Shown: positions 17,850-26,244 of the stretch, in pieces
Layout of the letters: each line of letters begins with the position of its first letter
Numbering within the stretch: the first letter of the stretch is position 1
DNA from: Streptomyces griseicoloratus
Lineage (GTDB): Bacteria; Actinomycetota; Actinomycetes; Streptomycetales; Streptomycetaceae
Assembly (NCBI RefSeq): GCF_014534645.1
Contig: NZ_JACVQF010000158.1
Location: forward strand, 1-64,000
Direction: 5' to 3'
Length of the DNA stretch: 64,000 bases
Translations under genes and position numbers: made by a program
The notes under the pieces: generated by a model
What the model was told of the DNA's origin: nothing
Seen by the model: the letters and a program-made list of their open reading frames with translations, nothing else
The model's database searches: none

Positions 17850-17926
17850 GGCCCGGGCCGGCACACCGGGCGGACCGCCTCGGTCGGTGGCGGAAACAGG
17901 GCAACGATTGAACGAGACCCTTCTCA

Positions 17927-17962
17927 TACTGATCGCAAACTCTCGTATAGTGATCGCGAGTT
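17927..17962 (+). promoter_or_regulatory. conservon promoter region with repeat and inverted repeat
   Basis: ACTGATCGC and AGTGATCGC recur as near-identical direct repeats 21-22 bp apart, and AACTCTCG (17938-17945) faces CGCGAGTT (17955-17962) as an inverted repeat with one mismatch around TATAGTGAT. The TATAGT at 17946-17951 is a good -10 candidate, about 95 bp before cvnA. A regulator bound to the repeats would overlap polymerase. Confidence 0.5.
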
Positions 17963-18045
17963 GAGTGCTGCGTACCACCATCGTTCCCCACCCGCCCCAT
18001 GGATGACACGAGGGCCGCTCCCGCGGCCTGGCGAGGACCCGATTG

Positions 18046-19773
18046 ATGACCGCGCCCGCCCGCCCCGGCGACCGAACCGCTCCCCGCACCATCGCCGCCG
18101 TGGCCCTGCCCTGCGCGGTGGTCTCGGCACTCGTCGTCGGCGGTGCCGTCGCGGCGGCACCCTCCTCGGTCCGTGCCCCGCTCGGCCTCGGGGCGAGCGC
18201 CGCGGCGATCCTGCTGTGCGTGGCCGTGACCGTCGCCGTCGACGCCGTGCGGACGGTGCGGCTCACCCGCCGCAGGCTGGAGGCCGCCGAGGCGGAGGCG
18301 GGGCGGCTCGCCCAGGATCGTGCGCGGCTGGCCGAGCAGTCGCGTCGGGAGCAGGAGCGCCTGCGGGAGGAGACCGGCCGGGAACGGGCCGGTCTCATGG
18401 CGGAACTCGGCCGCGAACAGGCCCGGCTCACCGAAGAGTTCGAGCGGGAGCGGGCGCGCCTCGCGGAGGAGTTCGAGCGGGAGCGGGCGCGTCTCGAGGA
18501 CCGGCGGGCGCAGGAGGCGGCCCGGCTCACCGAGGAGACCGCGCGGCTGAGGGAACGGCTGGACCGGGCCACCCGGGAGCGTGCCGCCGCCGTCTCCGCG
18601 ACCGCCAACGCGGCCGGCCGGATGCAGGCACTGGCCACCAGCATGCTCGCCGACCTGCGTGCCATGGAGGAACGGCACAGTGACGAGGACGTTCTCACCG
18701 ACCTCCTCCACCTCGACCACCGCACCGCACAGGCGGGCCGGCTCGCCGACTCCGTCGCCGTCCTCACGGGCGCCCGCTCCGGGCGCCGCTGGGCGCGGCC
18801 GATCGCCATGGAGTCCATCCTGCGCGGCGCCATGGGGCGCATCGCCGGCTACCAGCGGGTGCGCGTGCACTCGGCCAGCGGCACGGCCGTCGCCGGGCAC
18901 GCCGCCGAGGGCGTCATGCACGCGCTGGCCGAACTCCTCGACAACGCCGCGAACTTCTCGCCGCCGACCGCCGAGGTCCACGTGTACGTCGAGGAGGTGC
19001 CGGCCGGCGTCATCGTGTCCGTCGAGGACAGCGGGCTGGTGATGGGCGAGGTGCAGCTGCGCCGGGCGCAGCAGGCAGTGTCCGGCGAGGTCGCCGGGCT
19101 GGGCGGCCTGACCGGTACCCGGCTGGGTCTCGCCGTGGTGGGCCGGCTGTCCGTCAAGTACGGGCTGAAGGTGTCCTTCCGGCCGTCCGCGCGCGGCGGC
19201 ACGGGGGTGCTGATGCTCATCCCCCAGGACATCCTGACCGGCCCGGTCCCGGCTGACGGCCCGGCGACGACCGCGGCCCAGCAGGCTCCGGCCTCGTCCC
19301 AGCAGGCCCCGGCCGACGTGCAGCGCCCCGCCGACCCGCAGCGCCCCGCCGTACCGCCACGCGCCGCGGCATCGCCCGCCGCGTCGCACGCCACGGCCGT
19401 CGAGGACCCGGCCCCGCTGCCGGGCCACGGTTCCGCGGACCGCGAGACGGACGCCCCGCCCGCCGGGCTGCCCAGGCGGCGGCGCGGACGCACCCTCGCC
19501 GCCGCCGAGCGCGCCAGGGCCACCGCCCGCTCCGCCGAGCCGCGCGCCACGCCGTCCGCCGACGACGCCAAGGTGCGCGCGGCCCGCTTCAGCAGCTTCC
19601 GCCAGGCCGTCCGGGCCACCGGTTCCGGTCCCGCCGACGCGCGGGAGACGGCCGCGGGGAACGCGGGCGCCGAGCCGCCGCCGGCCGGCACCGCCGCACC
19701 CGCACCGGCCGAGACGACCCCCGATCACCCGTCCCACTCGCACGCGCACCCGGAAGGCGACACCACTCCATGA
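18046..19773 (+). CDS. cvnA: CvnA, conservon sensor histidine-kinase-like ATPase
   Basis: A 575-residue membrane protein. Two helices near residues 15-36 and 46-66 anchor it. A long Glu/Arg-rich coiled coil follows (about 70-185), including two exact 11-residue repeats EEFERERARLA. Then come a dimerisation-like helix (MEERHSDEDVLTDLLHLDHR) and a GHKL ATPase domain with N-box ELLDNAANFSPPT and G2 region TGTRLGLAVV. The final 170 residues are disordered Ala/Pro. CvnA binds the CvnB/CvnD pair in a G-protein-like membrane complex of actinomycetes. Start: ATG at 18046 with GAGGA eight bases upstream; a TTG just before is less likely. Confidence 0.92.
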   Translation: MTAPARPGDRTAPRTIAAVALPCAVVSALVVGGAVAAAPSSVRAPLGLGASAAAILLCVAVTVAVDAVRTVRLTRRRLEAAEAEAGRLAQDRARLAEQSRREQERLREETGRERAGLMAELGREQARLTEEFERERARLAEEFERERARLEDRRAQEAARLTEETARLRERLDRATRERAAAVSATANAAGRMQALATSMLADLRAMEERHSDEDVLTDLLHLDHRTAQAGRLADSVAVLTGARSGRRWARPIAMESILRGAMGRIAGYQRVRVHSASGTAVAGHAAEGVMHALAELLDNAANFSPPTAEVHVYVEEVPAGVIVSVEDSGLVMGEVQLRRAQQAVSGEVAGLGGLTGTRLGLAVVGRLSVKYGLKVSFRPSARGGTGVLMLIPQDILTGPVPADGPATTAAQQAPASSQQAPADVQRPADPQRPAVPPRAAASPAASHATAVEDPAPLPGHGSADRETDAPPAGLPRRRRGRTLAAAERARATARSAEPRATPSADDAKVRAARFSSFRQAVRATGSGPADARETAAGNAGAEPPPAGTAAPAPAETTPDHPSHSHAHPEGDTTP

Positions 19774-20180
19774 CCGGCACGACCACCGCCGACGAGAAGC
19801 TCACCTGGCTCATCGAGGGCCTGCTGGAGCGCACGCCGGGTGCGCGGCACGCGCTCGTCCTCTCCCGCGACGGCCTGAAGCTGTGCCGCACACCGGAGCT
19901 CTCCGTCGACCAGGCCGACCAGCTCGCCGCGATCGCCGCCGGCATCCAGTCGCTGTCCCACGGCGCGTCCGTGGAGTTCGGCGACGGCAGCGGCGGGGTG
20001 CGCTCGGCCATGACCGAGTTCTACGGCGGGATCCTGTTCATCGTGGAGGCCGGCGAGGGTGCCCATCTCGCCGTGGTCACCGGCGAGGAGGCGGACGCGG
20101 GACTCGTCGGGCACAACATGAGCGAGCTCGTGGAACAGCTCGGCGAGCACCTGACGGCACAGCCCCGCACCACCTCATGA
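19770..20180 (+). CDS. cvnB: CvnB, roadblock/LC7-domain protein
   Basis: A 136-residue roadblock/LC7 protein, the type that binds Ras-like or MglA-like GTPases. The fold pattern runs from LTWLIEGLLERTPGARHALVLSRDGL (residues 10-35) through SVDQADQLAAIAAGIQSLSHG to FIVEAGEGAHLAVVTGEEADAG. Its ATG overlaps the cvnA stop by four bases, so translation is coupled. In conservons this subunit is thought to modulate CvnD and dock on CvnA. Confidence 0.95.
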   Translation: MTGTTTADEKLTWLIEGLLERTPGARHALVLSRDGLKLCRTPELSVDQADQLAAIAAGIQSLSHGASVEFGDGSGGVRSAMTEFYGGILFIVEAGEGAHLAVVTGEEADAGLVGHNMSELVEQLGEHLTAQPRTTS

Positions 20181-20524
20181 GCCGCCCCGGCAGGGACGAC
20201 GCGCCCGACCGTCTCTACACCCTCACCGGTGGTCGCAGCCGGTCGGGCCCCGACAACCCCTTCGACCTGGTCACCCTGGTCGTCGCCGAGTGCGAGCCGA
20301 CGCCCGGCATGCAGTCGGAGCACGCGGCGATCCTCCGGATGACCGAGGCCCCCACGGCCGTGGTGGAGATCGCCGCCGAGCTGCGGCTCCCGGTGAGCAT
20401 CACCAGGATCCTGCTCTGCGACCTCCACGCCGCGGGCCGCGTGAGCGCACGCCACCCGCGCACCGCAGCCGTTCCCGACCCCGACATCCTGGAGCAGGTG
20501 CTCGTTGGACTCCGCAACCTCTGA
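20177..20524 (+). CDS. cvnC: CvnC, DUF742 protein
   Basis: A 115-residue DUF742 protein, the third conservon subunit. Family blocks are DRLYTLTGGRS near residue 10, LVTLVVAECEPTPGMQSEHAAIL near 35 and the winged-helix-like IAAELRLPVSITRILLCDL. It likely acts as a small DNA- or protein-binding adaptor; the exact job is unknown even in studied conservons. Its ATG overlaps the cvnB stop by four bases. Confidence 0.95.
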   Translation: MSRPGRDDAPDRLYTLTGGRSRSGPDNPFDLVTLVVAECEPTPGMQSEHAAILRMTEAPTAVVEIAAELRLPVSITRILLCDLHAAGRVSARHPRTAAVPDPDILEQVLVGLRNL

Positions 20525-21122
20525 CGTCCGTACCCCCCTGGGTGCGTCCGCCGACAACGGCCTGAAGATCGTGGTCGTGGGCGGTTTCGGCGTCGGCAAG
20601 ACGACCTTGGTCCGCTCGGTCAGCGAGATACGTCCCCTCAACACCGAGGAGACGATGACGCAGGCCGGCGAGGCGGTCGACGACATCAGCGAGGTGCGCG
20701 GCAAGACCGCCACCACCGTCGCCTTCGACTTCGGCCGGATCAGCCTCGACGCGCGCAACGTGCTGTACCTGTTCGGGGCGCCCGGCCAGGAGCGGTTCTG
20801 GTTCCTGTGGGACCGGCTGTTCTCCGGCACGCTCGGCGCGGTGGTCCTGGTCGACACCCGGCGCATCGACGACTCCTGGTACGCCATCGACCGCCTGGAG
20901 CACCACGGCACGCCGTTCATCGTCGCCTGCAACGACTTCGGCGGCCCCCGGCACTCCCCCGAGGCCGTCCGCGATGCCCTCGACCTGGATCCGCAGGTGC
21001 CGCTGGTCTCCTGCGACGCCCGGTCCCGCGAGTCCAGCAAGCAGGTGCTGATCGCCCTGGTCGAGCACCTCCAGGCCCACTACGCCGGCCGGGCGGCCCG
21101 GCCCCGACAGGAGTTCGTGTGA
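20505..21122 (+). CDS. cvnD: CvnD, conservon ATP/GTP-binding protein (small GTPase-like)
   Basis: A 205-residue Ras-like GTPase. The P-loop is GGFGVGKTT (residues 26-34), switch/Walker B region LYLFGAPGQERFW, and the base-recognition motif is degenerate: FIVACNDFGG in place of NKxD. The start is a TTG at 20505 that overlaps cvnC by 20 bases; this keeps the short N-terminal extension typical of CvnD. It is the output switch of the complex. Translation is coupled to the P450 that follows by a GTGA overlap. Confidence 0.92.
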   Translation: MDSATSDVRTPLGASADNGLKIVVVGGFGVGKTTLVRSVSEIRPLNTEETMTQAGEAVDDISEVRGKTATTVAFDFGRISLDARNVLYLFGAPGQERFWFLWDRLFSGTLGAVVLVDTRRIDDSWYAIDRLEHHGTPFIVACNDFGGPRHSPEAVRDALDLDPQVPLVSCDARSRESSKQVLIALVEHLQAHYAGRAARPRQEFV

Positions 21123-22351
21123 GCAGCGACGCCCTCGACGCCGTACCGCTCGGCGGCCCGCGCTTCCAGACCGAACCCGCCGTGCTGTACCGGCAGATGC
21201 GGCGCGAGCACGGCGCGGTGACGCCGGTGCTGCTCGACGGGGACGTGCCCGCCTGGCTGGTGCTCGGCTACCGCGAGCTGCACCAGGTGACCGGCGACCC
21301 GGTGCTGTTCAGCCGGGACTCCGACCTGTGGAACCAGTGGGAGAACATCCCCGACGACTGGCCCCTGCTGCCGATGATCGGCCGCAAGCAGCCGTCGATC
21401 CTCTACACCGTCGGCGAGCGGCACCGCGAACGCGCCGCCATGATCAGCAACGCGCTGGAGGCGGTCGACCCGCACGAACTGCGCGGGCACGCCGAGCGGT
21501 TCGCCGACGAGCTGGTCGACGGGCTGTGCGCCAGGGGCGAGGCCGACCTCGTCGGCGACTACGCCATGCTGCTGCCGGTGCGGGTGCTGGCCCGGCTGTA
21601 CGGCTTCTCCGACGAGCAGGGCCCGGCGCTGGTCACCGCCCTCAACGACATGATCGACGGCCGGGAGCGGGCCATCGCCGGCCAGACCCACCTCGCCACG
21701 TCGATGGCGGCGCTCATCGCGGCGCGCAAGGAGTCGCCGGCCGACGACGTCGCCTCCCGGATGCTGGCCGACGACAGCGGTTTCAGCGACGAGGAGATCG
21801 CCCAGGACCTGATGGTGATGATGGCCGCCGGCCACCAGCCGACCGCGGACTGGATCGGCAACTCGCTGCGCCTGATGCTGACCGACGACCGCTTCGCCGC
21901 CTCCCTCTTCGGCGGCCGCAACAGCATCGCCGAGGCCATGAACGAGGTGCTGTGGGAGGACACCCCCACCCAGAACGTGGCCGGGCGCTGGGCGTCCCGC
22001 GACACCCGGCTCGGCGGCCGCCGCATCCGCGCCGGCGACCTGGTGCTGCTCGGCCTGCAGGGCGCCAACTCCGACCCGCAGGTCCGCACCGACGGCTCGG
22101 CGCTCACCGGCGGCAACAACGCGCACTTCTCCTTCGGCCACGGCGAGCACCGCTGCCCCTTCCCCGCGCAGGAGGTCGCCGAGGTGATCGCGCGCACGGG
22201 CATCGAGGTCGTCCTCGACCGGCTCCCGGACATCGACCTGGCGGTGCCCGCCGAGTCCCTCACCCGTCGCCCCTCGCCCTGGCTGCGGGGGCTGACCGAG
22301 TTGCCCGTGCGGTTCATCCCGACCCCTGCTCTGGGAGGCACGTCAGCATGA
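21119..22351 (+). CDS. cytochrome P450, CYP157-type, lacking the ExxR arginine
   Basis: A 410-residue P450 that is the fifth conservon product (CvnE position). The haem loop FSFGHGEHRCPFPAQ holds Cys346. The I-helix reads AAGHQPTADW. The K-helix reads NEVLWEDTPTQN: Glu276 is kept but the ExxR Arg is replaced by Trp279. Loss of ExxR is a described hallmark of the CYP157 family, which occurs beside CYP154 genes in conservons, so this is divergence of a whole family and not decay. Whether it is catalytic on its own is unclear. The GTG at 21119 overlaps the cvnD stop, and its stop overlaps the next start. Confidence 0.93.
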   Translation: MSSDALDAVPLGGPRFQTEPAVLYRQMRREHGAVTPVLLDGDVPAWLVLGYRELHQVTGDPVLFSRDSDLWNQWENIPDDWPLLPMIGRKQPSILYTVGERHRERAAMISNALEAVDPHELRGHAERFADELVDGLCARGEADLVGDYAMLLPVRVLARLYGFSDEQGPALVTALNDMIDGRERAIAGQTHLATSMAALIAARKESPADDVASRMLADDSGFSDEEIAQDLMVMMAAGHQPTADWIGNSLRLMLTDDRFAASLFGGRNSIAEAMNEVLWEDTPTQNVAGRWASRDTRLGGRRIRAGDLVLLGLQGANSDPQVRTDGSALTGGNNAHFSFGHGEHRCPFPAQEVAEVIARTGIEVVLDRLPDIDLAVPAESLTRRPSPWLRGLTELPVRFIPTPALGGTSA

Positions 22352-23595
22352 CCACCGGCACCGAAGAAGCCCGGATACCGCTGGACCCGTTCGTCACCGA
22401 CCTGGACGGCGAGAGCGCCCGGCTGCGCGCGGCGGGACCGCTCGCCGCCGTGGAGCTGCCCGGCGGCGTTCCGGTCTGGGCCGTCACGCACCACGCCGAG
22501 GCCAAGGCGCTGCTGACGGACCCCCGCCTGGTGAAGGACATCAACGTCTGGGGCGCCTGGCAGCGCGGCGAGATCCCCGCGGACTGGCCGCTGATCGGGC
22601 TGGCCAACCCCGGGCGCTCCATGCTCACCGTGGACGGCTCCGAGCACCGGCGGCTGCGTTCGCTGGTCGCCCAGGCCCTCACGCCGCGGCGCGTGGAGCA
22701 CATGCGCAAGCGGATCACGGAGCTCACCGACCGGCTGCTGGACGACCTGCCCGCCGACGGCGGCGTCGTCGACCTCAAATCGGCCTTCGCCTACCCGCTG
22801 CCGATGTACGTCGTCGCCGACCTCATGGGCATCGAGGAGGCGCGGCTGCCCCGGCTGAAGGTGCTGTTCGAGAAGTTCTTCTCCACGCAGACACCTCCCG
22901 AGGAGGTCGTCGCGACCCTCACCGAGCTGGCCGGGATCATGGCCGACACGGTCGCCGCGAAGCGCGCCGCGCCCGGCGACGACCTGACCAGCGCGCTGAT
23001 CCTGGCCTCCGAGGACGGCGACCGCCTCACCGACCAGGAGATCGTCTCCACGCTCCAGCTGATGGTCGCCGCCGGTCACGAGACCACGATCTCGCTGATC
23101 GTCAACGCGGTGGTCAACCTCTCCACGCACCCGGACCAGCGGGCCCTGGTGCTCTCCGGTGAGGCGGACTGGTCCGCGGTGATCGAGGAGACCCTGCGCT
23201 TCTCGACCCCGACCTCGCACGTCCTGATCCGCTTCGCGACCGAGGACGTCCCGGTCGGGAAGAAGGTGATCCCCGCCGGGGACGCGCTGATCGTGTCGTA
23301 CGGCGCGATCGGCCGGGACGAGGCGGCGCACGGGCCGACGGCGGGGGCGTTCGACATCACCCGCACGTCGAAGAACCGGCACATCTCCTTCGGGCACGGC
23401 CCGCACGTGTGCCCCGGCGCGGCCCTGTCCCGGCTGGAGGCCGGCGTGGCGCTGCCCGCCCTGTACGCGCGGTTCCCCGGGCTGGACCTGGCGGTGCCGG
23501 CGTCGGAGCTGCGCAACAAGCCGGTGGTCACGCAGAACGACCTCTTCGAGCTGCCGGTCACGCTCACGGCCCCGGCCGGCCCCGGGCGCGCCTGA
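22348..23595 (+). CDS. cytochrome P450, CYP154-type
   Basis: A 415-residue P450 with all canonical features: I-helix AAGHETTIS, K-helix ExxR in EETLRFSTP, and the haem loop SFGHGPHVCPGAA with Cys355. It follows the CYP157-type gene with a four-base ATGA overlap, the pairing seen in several Streptomyces conservons. Known CYP154 enzymes hydroxylate macrolides, steroids or flavonoids; the natural substrate here is unknown. The operon ends in a strong terminator six bases after the stop. Confidence 0.94.
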   Translation: MTTGTEEARIPLDPFVTDLDGESARLRAAGPLAAVELPGGVPVWAVTHHAEAKALLTDPRLVKDINVWGAWQRGEIPADWPLIGLANPGRSMLTVDGSEHRRLRSLVAQALTPRRVEHMRKRITELTDRLLDDLPADGGVVDLKSAFAYPLPMYVVADLMGIEEARLPRLKVLFEKFFSTQTPPEEVVATLTELAGIMADTVAAKRAAPGDDLTSALILASEDGDRLTDQEIVSTLQLMVAAGHETTISLIVNAVVNLSTHPDQRALVLSGEADWSAVIEETLRFSTPTSHVLIRFATEDVPVGKKVIPAGDALIVSYGAIGRDEAAHGPTAGAFDITRTSKNRHISFGHGPHVCPGAALSRLEAGVALPALYARFPGLDLAVPASELRNKPVVTQNDLFELPVTLTAPAGPGRA

Positions 23596-23600
23596 CCGTC

Positions 23601-23640
23601 CGCGGGTGCCGGGCGGGCCGGCCGCCCGGCACCCGCGTTT
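23601..23640 (+). terminator. intrinsic terminator of the conservon operon
   Basis: A perfect 16-bp stem (23601-23616 with 23622-23637) with loop GCCGG and three T residues after it. It lies directly behind the second P450. Confidence 0.88.
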
Positions 23641-23733
23641 GCCCGCCGCCCACCGGGTACTCCGGATGGCAGACGCCGATGACCGACCCGGGAACGGCGT
23701 CGACCCTGCCGAGTGATGGTCTTGGGAGTGGCG

Positions 23734-24135
23734 ATGTGGAAGCGCAGACGCAGGAGAGGGCGGCAGCCCGACACATCCGTTCCCGTGGAGCTGTGCGACC
23801 TGTGCGCCGCCGTCTTCCCGAAGGACCGGGCGGTGCGCGGATACGTACGGGATTCCTCCGCGGTGCACCCCGAGCACGACGGGGACGACGGGCTGCGGCT
23901 CGTCACCGCGTGCGGAGACGACCACTTCGACACGATCGCGGAGGGCTACCGGCACCGCCCCTTCGTGTCGGAGGAGCTGTGGGCGGCGAAGGTCTCCCGT
24001 GCCCTGACGACGGGCCCGACGGGTCTCACCATGCAGCAGCTCGCCTGGCAGACCGGCCTGCTGGAGCCGCAGATCCGCCGCGGCATCGCGTGGCACAACC
24101 AGCGCATGCGGCAGGGCCAGGACCTGGACCCGTGA
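23734..24135 (+). CDS. hypothetical protein with Cys/His cluster
   Basis: A 133-residue protein not recognised. After a basic N-terminus (MWKRRRRRGRQ) comes ELCDLCAAVFP, a C-X2-C pair, with another Cys and His in ACGDDHFD about 40 residues later; this could hold zinc. The C-terminal half (TMQQLAWQTGLLEPQIRRGI) has the look of a helix-turn-helix. The ATG at 23734 follows GGGAG by about five bases. It stands between the conservon terminator and a convergent gene, so it is probably monocistronic. Confidence 0.65.
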   Translation: MWKRRRRRGRQPDTSVPVELCDLCAAVFPKDRAVRGYVRDSSAVHPEHDGDDGLRLVTACGDDHFDTIAEGYRHRPFVSEELWAAKVSRALTTGPTGLTMQQLAWQTGLLEPQIRRGIAWHNQRMRQGQDLDP

Positions 24136-24162
24136 CGTGCTCGCACGCCTGTGCGGGCCGGG

Positions 24163-25302
24163 TCAGGCCGGCCGCGTCCCGTGGACGCGGTAGGGCTCGG
24201 CGTCGGCCCATCTGACGTCCAGCCCGAGACCGGGCCGGCCGGTGTCGGGCCGCAGGGCGCCGCTCTCGGGCGCGGGGATGCCGTCGAACAGCAGTCGCTC
24301 GACGCGCACGTGGTCGTGGAAGTACTCCAGGTGGCGCAGCCGCCGCACGACGCAGAAGGCGTGGGCGGACACCGCGGGGGCGCAGTGCGCGGACAGGTCG
24401 AGGTGCCGGGCGGCCGACAGTCCGGCGACCTCCAGGACGCCGGTGATGCCGCCGCACCGGGTGACGTCGGCCTGGAGGCAGTCCACGGCCGGGCCGTTCA
24501 CGAGGTTGGCGAAGTCCTGCGTGGTGAAGGCGTACTCCCCCGCCGCGATGTCGAGGCGCCCGGGTCCCCGGTCGCGCAGCAACCGCAGCCCCTCCAGGTC
24601 CGCGGATCCGACGGGTTCCTCGAACCACCGCACGTCCCACTCGTCGTGGAACCTGTGCGCCCAGTACAGGGCCTCCTTGCGGCCGAGCGCGCCGTTGGCG
24701 TCGGTGAACAGCTCCGGCCCGTCGCCGATCGCGCGGCGTACGGCGGTCAGGCGCCGCGGGTCCTGTTCCGGTTCCCGCGAGGTCTTCAGCTTCACGCGCG
24801 GGACGCCCTGTTCGACCCATGCGGCGAGTTGGCCGGTGAGGCGGTCCAGGGGGTAGTTGGTGAAGCCGCCGCTTCCGTAGACCGGTACCCGGTCGTGGTA
24901 GGCCGGCAGCAGCCGGACCAGCGGAAGCCCCAGCAGTCTTGCCTTGAGGTCCCACAGCGCCACGTCGACGGCGGAGAGGGCCATGGCTCCGGCCCCGGGG
25001 CGGCCGGCGTTGCGCATCCGTGCGCCCATCCGCTGCCACAGGGCGGGCGGCGAGAGGGCGTCGCCGCCCACGACCGCCGGAGCGAGCCGGGAGGTCACGA
25101 AGGGGGCGACCGAGACGTCGCCGTAGGTGTATCCCAGGCCGGTCGTGCCGCCGGCGTGCACCCGGACCAGGACCACGGTCGTGGAGTCCCATTCCAGGGT
25201 GCCGTCCTGCTCCGTGCCGTCCGGGCCGTCGGTGGGGACCTCGAAGGCGTGTACGTCGACCGCCTCCACCGGACACGCACCGAGCGCCGTTCCTCCGGCC
25301 AT
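24163..25302 (-). CDS. enolase-superfamily racemase/dehydratase (mandelate racemase subgroup)
   Basis: A 379-residue member of the mandelate racemase/muconate lactonising enzyme superfamily. The capping domain is residues 1-130, the barrel follows. Catalytic elements are visible: RVKLKTS (K-x-K), metal ligands in FTDANGA, WFEEPV and AGEYAF, the Asp of CLQADVTRCGG and the His of LSAHCAP that forms the Asp-His dyad of the mandelate racemase subgroup. The true substrate (acid sugar or hydroxy acid) cannot be read from sequence. A benzoylformate operon occurs 15 kb to the left, an interesting but weak link. It is divergent from a BrkB-like gene. Confidence 0.88.
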   Translation of the reverse strand: MAGGTALGACPVEAVDVHAFEVPTDGPDGTEQDGTLEWDSTTVVLVRVHAGGTTGLGYTYGDVSVAPFVTSRLAPAVVGGDALSPPALWQRMGARMRNAGRPGAGAMALSAVDVALWDLKARLLGLPLVRLLPAYHDRVPVYGSGGFTNYPLDRLTGQLAAWVEQGVPRVKLKTSREPEQDPRRLTAVRRAIGDGPELFTDANGALGRKEALYWAHRFHDEWDVRWFEEPVGSADLEGLRLLRDRGPGRLDIAAGEYAFTTQDFANLVNGPAVDCLQADVTRCGGITGVLEVAGLSAARHLDLSAHCAPAVSAHAFCVVRRLRHLEYFHDHVRVERLLFDGIPAPESGALRPDTGRPGLGLDVRWADAEPYRVHGTRPA

Positions 25303-25432
25303 CGCGTCGCTCCCGTCAGTCGGCCACGGGCCTCGTCGGCACCCGCGTACCCCGTGTCACGTTTGCCCCACCGGTCCCGGGTCACTCAGTTCGGGATCCG
25401 CGAGCCACCGGAGGACCGCCCGAGGAGCACCC

Positions 25433-26230
25433 GTGAACCGGAAACGGCGACCGCTCCACCACCTGTGGGAGCGGCTGGCCGCGTCCGCCCTCGTCCGGCG
25501 CGGCCGGGAGCTGGAGCTGATGCACCGGGCCATGGGCTTCGCCACGCTCGCCCTGGTCACGCTCGCTCCGCTGCTGATCGTGGTGGCGGCCGCCGATCCG
25601 CTGGGACGCGGGGGGTTCGCGTCGTGGCTGGCCGACGGCATGGGGCTGTCCGGACGGTCCGCCCGGGTGCTGACCGACATCATCAGTCCGCCGACCGAGG
25701 TGGTCGGCACCACGAGCGTGTGGGGTGGTATCGCGCTCGCCGTGTTCGGCGTGTCCTTCGCGGGGAGCGTGCAGAACGGCTACGAGCGCATCTGGGGTCT
25801 GCCCTCCGGACCGTGGCACCGCGTCTGGCGCCAGCTGACCTGGGTGGCCGCGCTGACCGCCTATCTGTACCAGGAGGTGCAGACGCGGACCGCCCTGCAC
25901 GGGTCGCTGCGGATCGCGCTGTCGGTCTCGCTCGGCATGCTGTTCTTCTGGTGGGGTCAGCACTTCCTGCTGGGCAGCCAGGTGCGGTGGCGGGATCTGC
26001 TGCCGGGGGCGATCGCCACCATCGTGGGCCTGATCGGTCTGAGGGGGTTCTCCTACCTGGTGTTCACACCGCTCATCCTCGACAACGCGATCAGTTACGG
26101 CACGGTCGGCATCGTGCTCGTGGTGGAGTCGTGGCTCATCGGGGTCGGCTTCGTCGTCTACGGCGGCGCGATGGTCGGCCGCTGGTTCTGCGAGCACCAC
26201 TGGTGGCCGCGCGGCGGGCGTCACCGGTGA
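25433..26230 (+). CDS. YihY/BrkB-family inner-membrane protein
   Basis: A 265-residue protein with about six membrane helices, beginning near residue 32 (ATLALVTLAPLLIVVAAA). The family regions around YERIWGLPSG and LLPGAIATIVGLIGL are present. The family is also called ribonuclease BN by old annotation, which is not supported for this type. The GTG at 25433 follows CGAGGAGC. It converges very tightly, 14 bp, on the SDR gene. Confidence 0.82.
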   Translation: MNRKRRPLHHLWERLAASALVRRGRELELMHRAMGFATLALVTLAPLLIVVAAADPLGRGGFASWLADGMGLSGRSARVLTDIISPPTEVVGTTSVWGGIALAVFGVSFAGSVQNGYERIWGLPSGPWHRVWRQLTWVAALTAYLYQEVQTRTALHGSLRIALSVSLGMLFFWWGQHFLLGSQVRWRDLLPGAIATIVGLIGLRGFSYLVFTPLILDNAISYGTVGIVLVVESWLIGVGFVVYGGAMVGRWFCEHHWWPRGGRHR

Positions 26231-26244
26231 CGTGTCGCCCGCCG

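Noticed and set aside
25433-26230. Ribonuclease BN annotation for the BrkB-like protein
   Set aside because: The protein is a multi-helix membrane protein with no metallo-hydrolase residues; the old name is a family misannotation.
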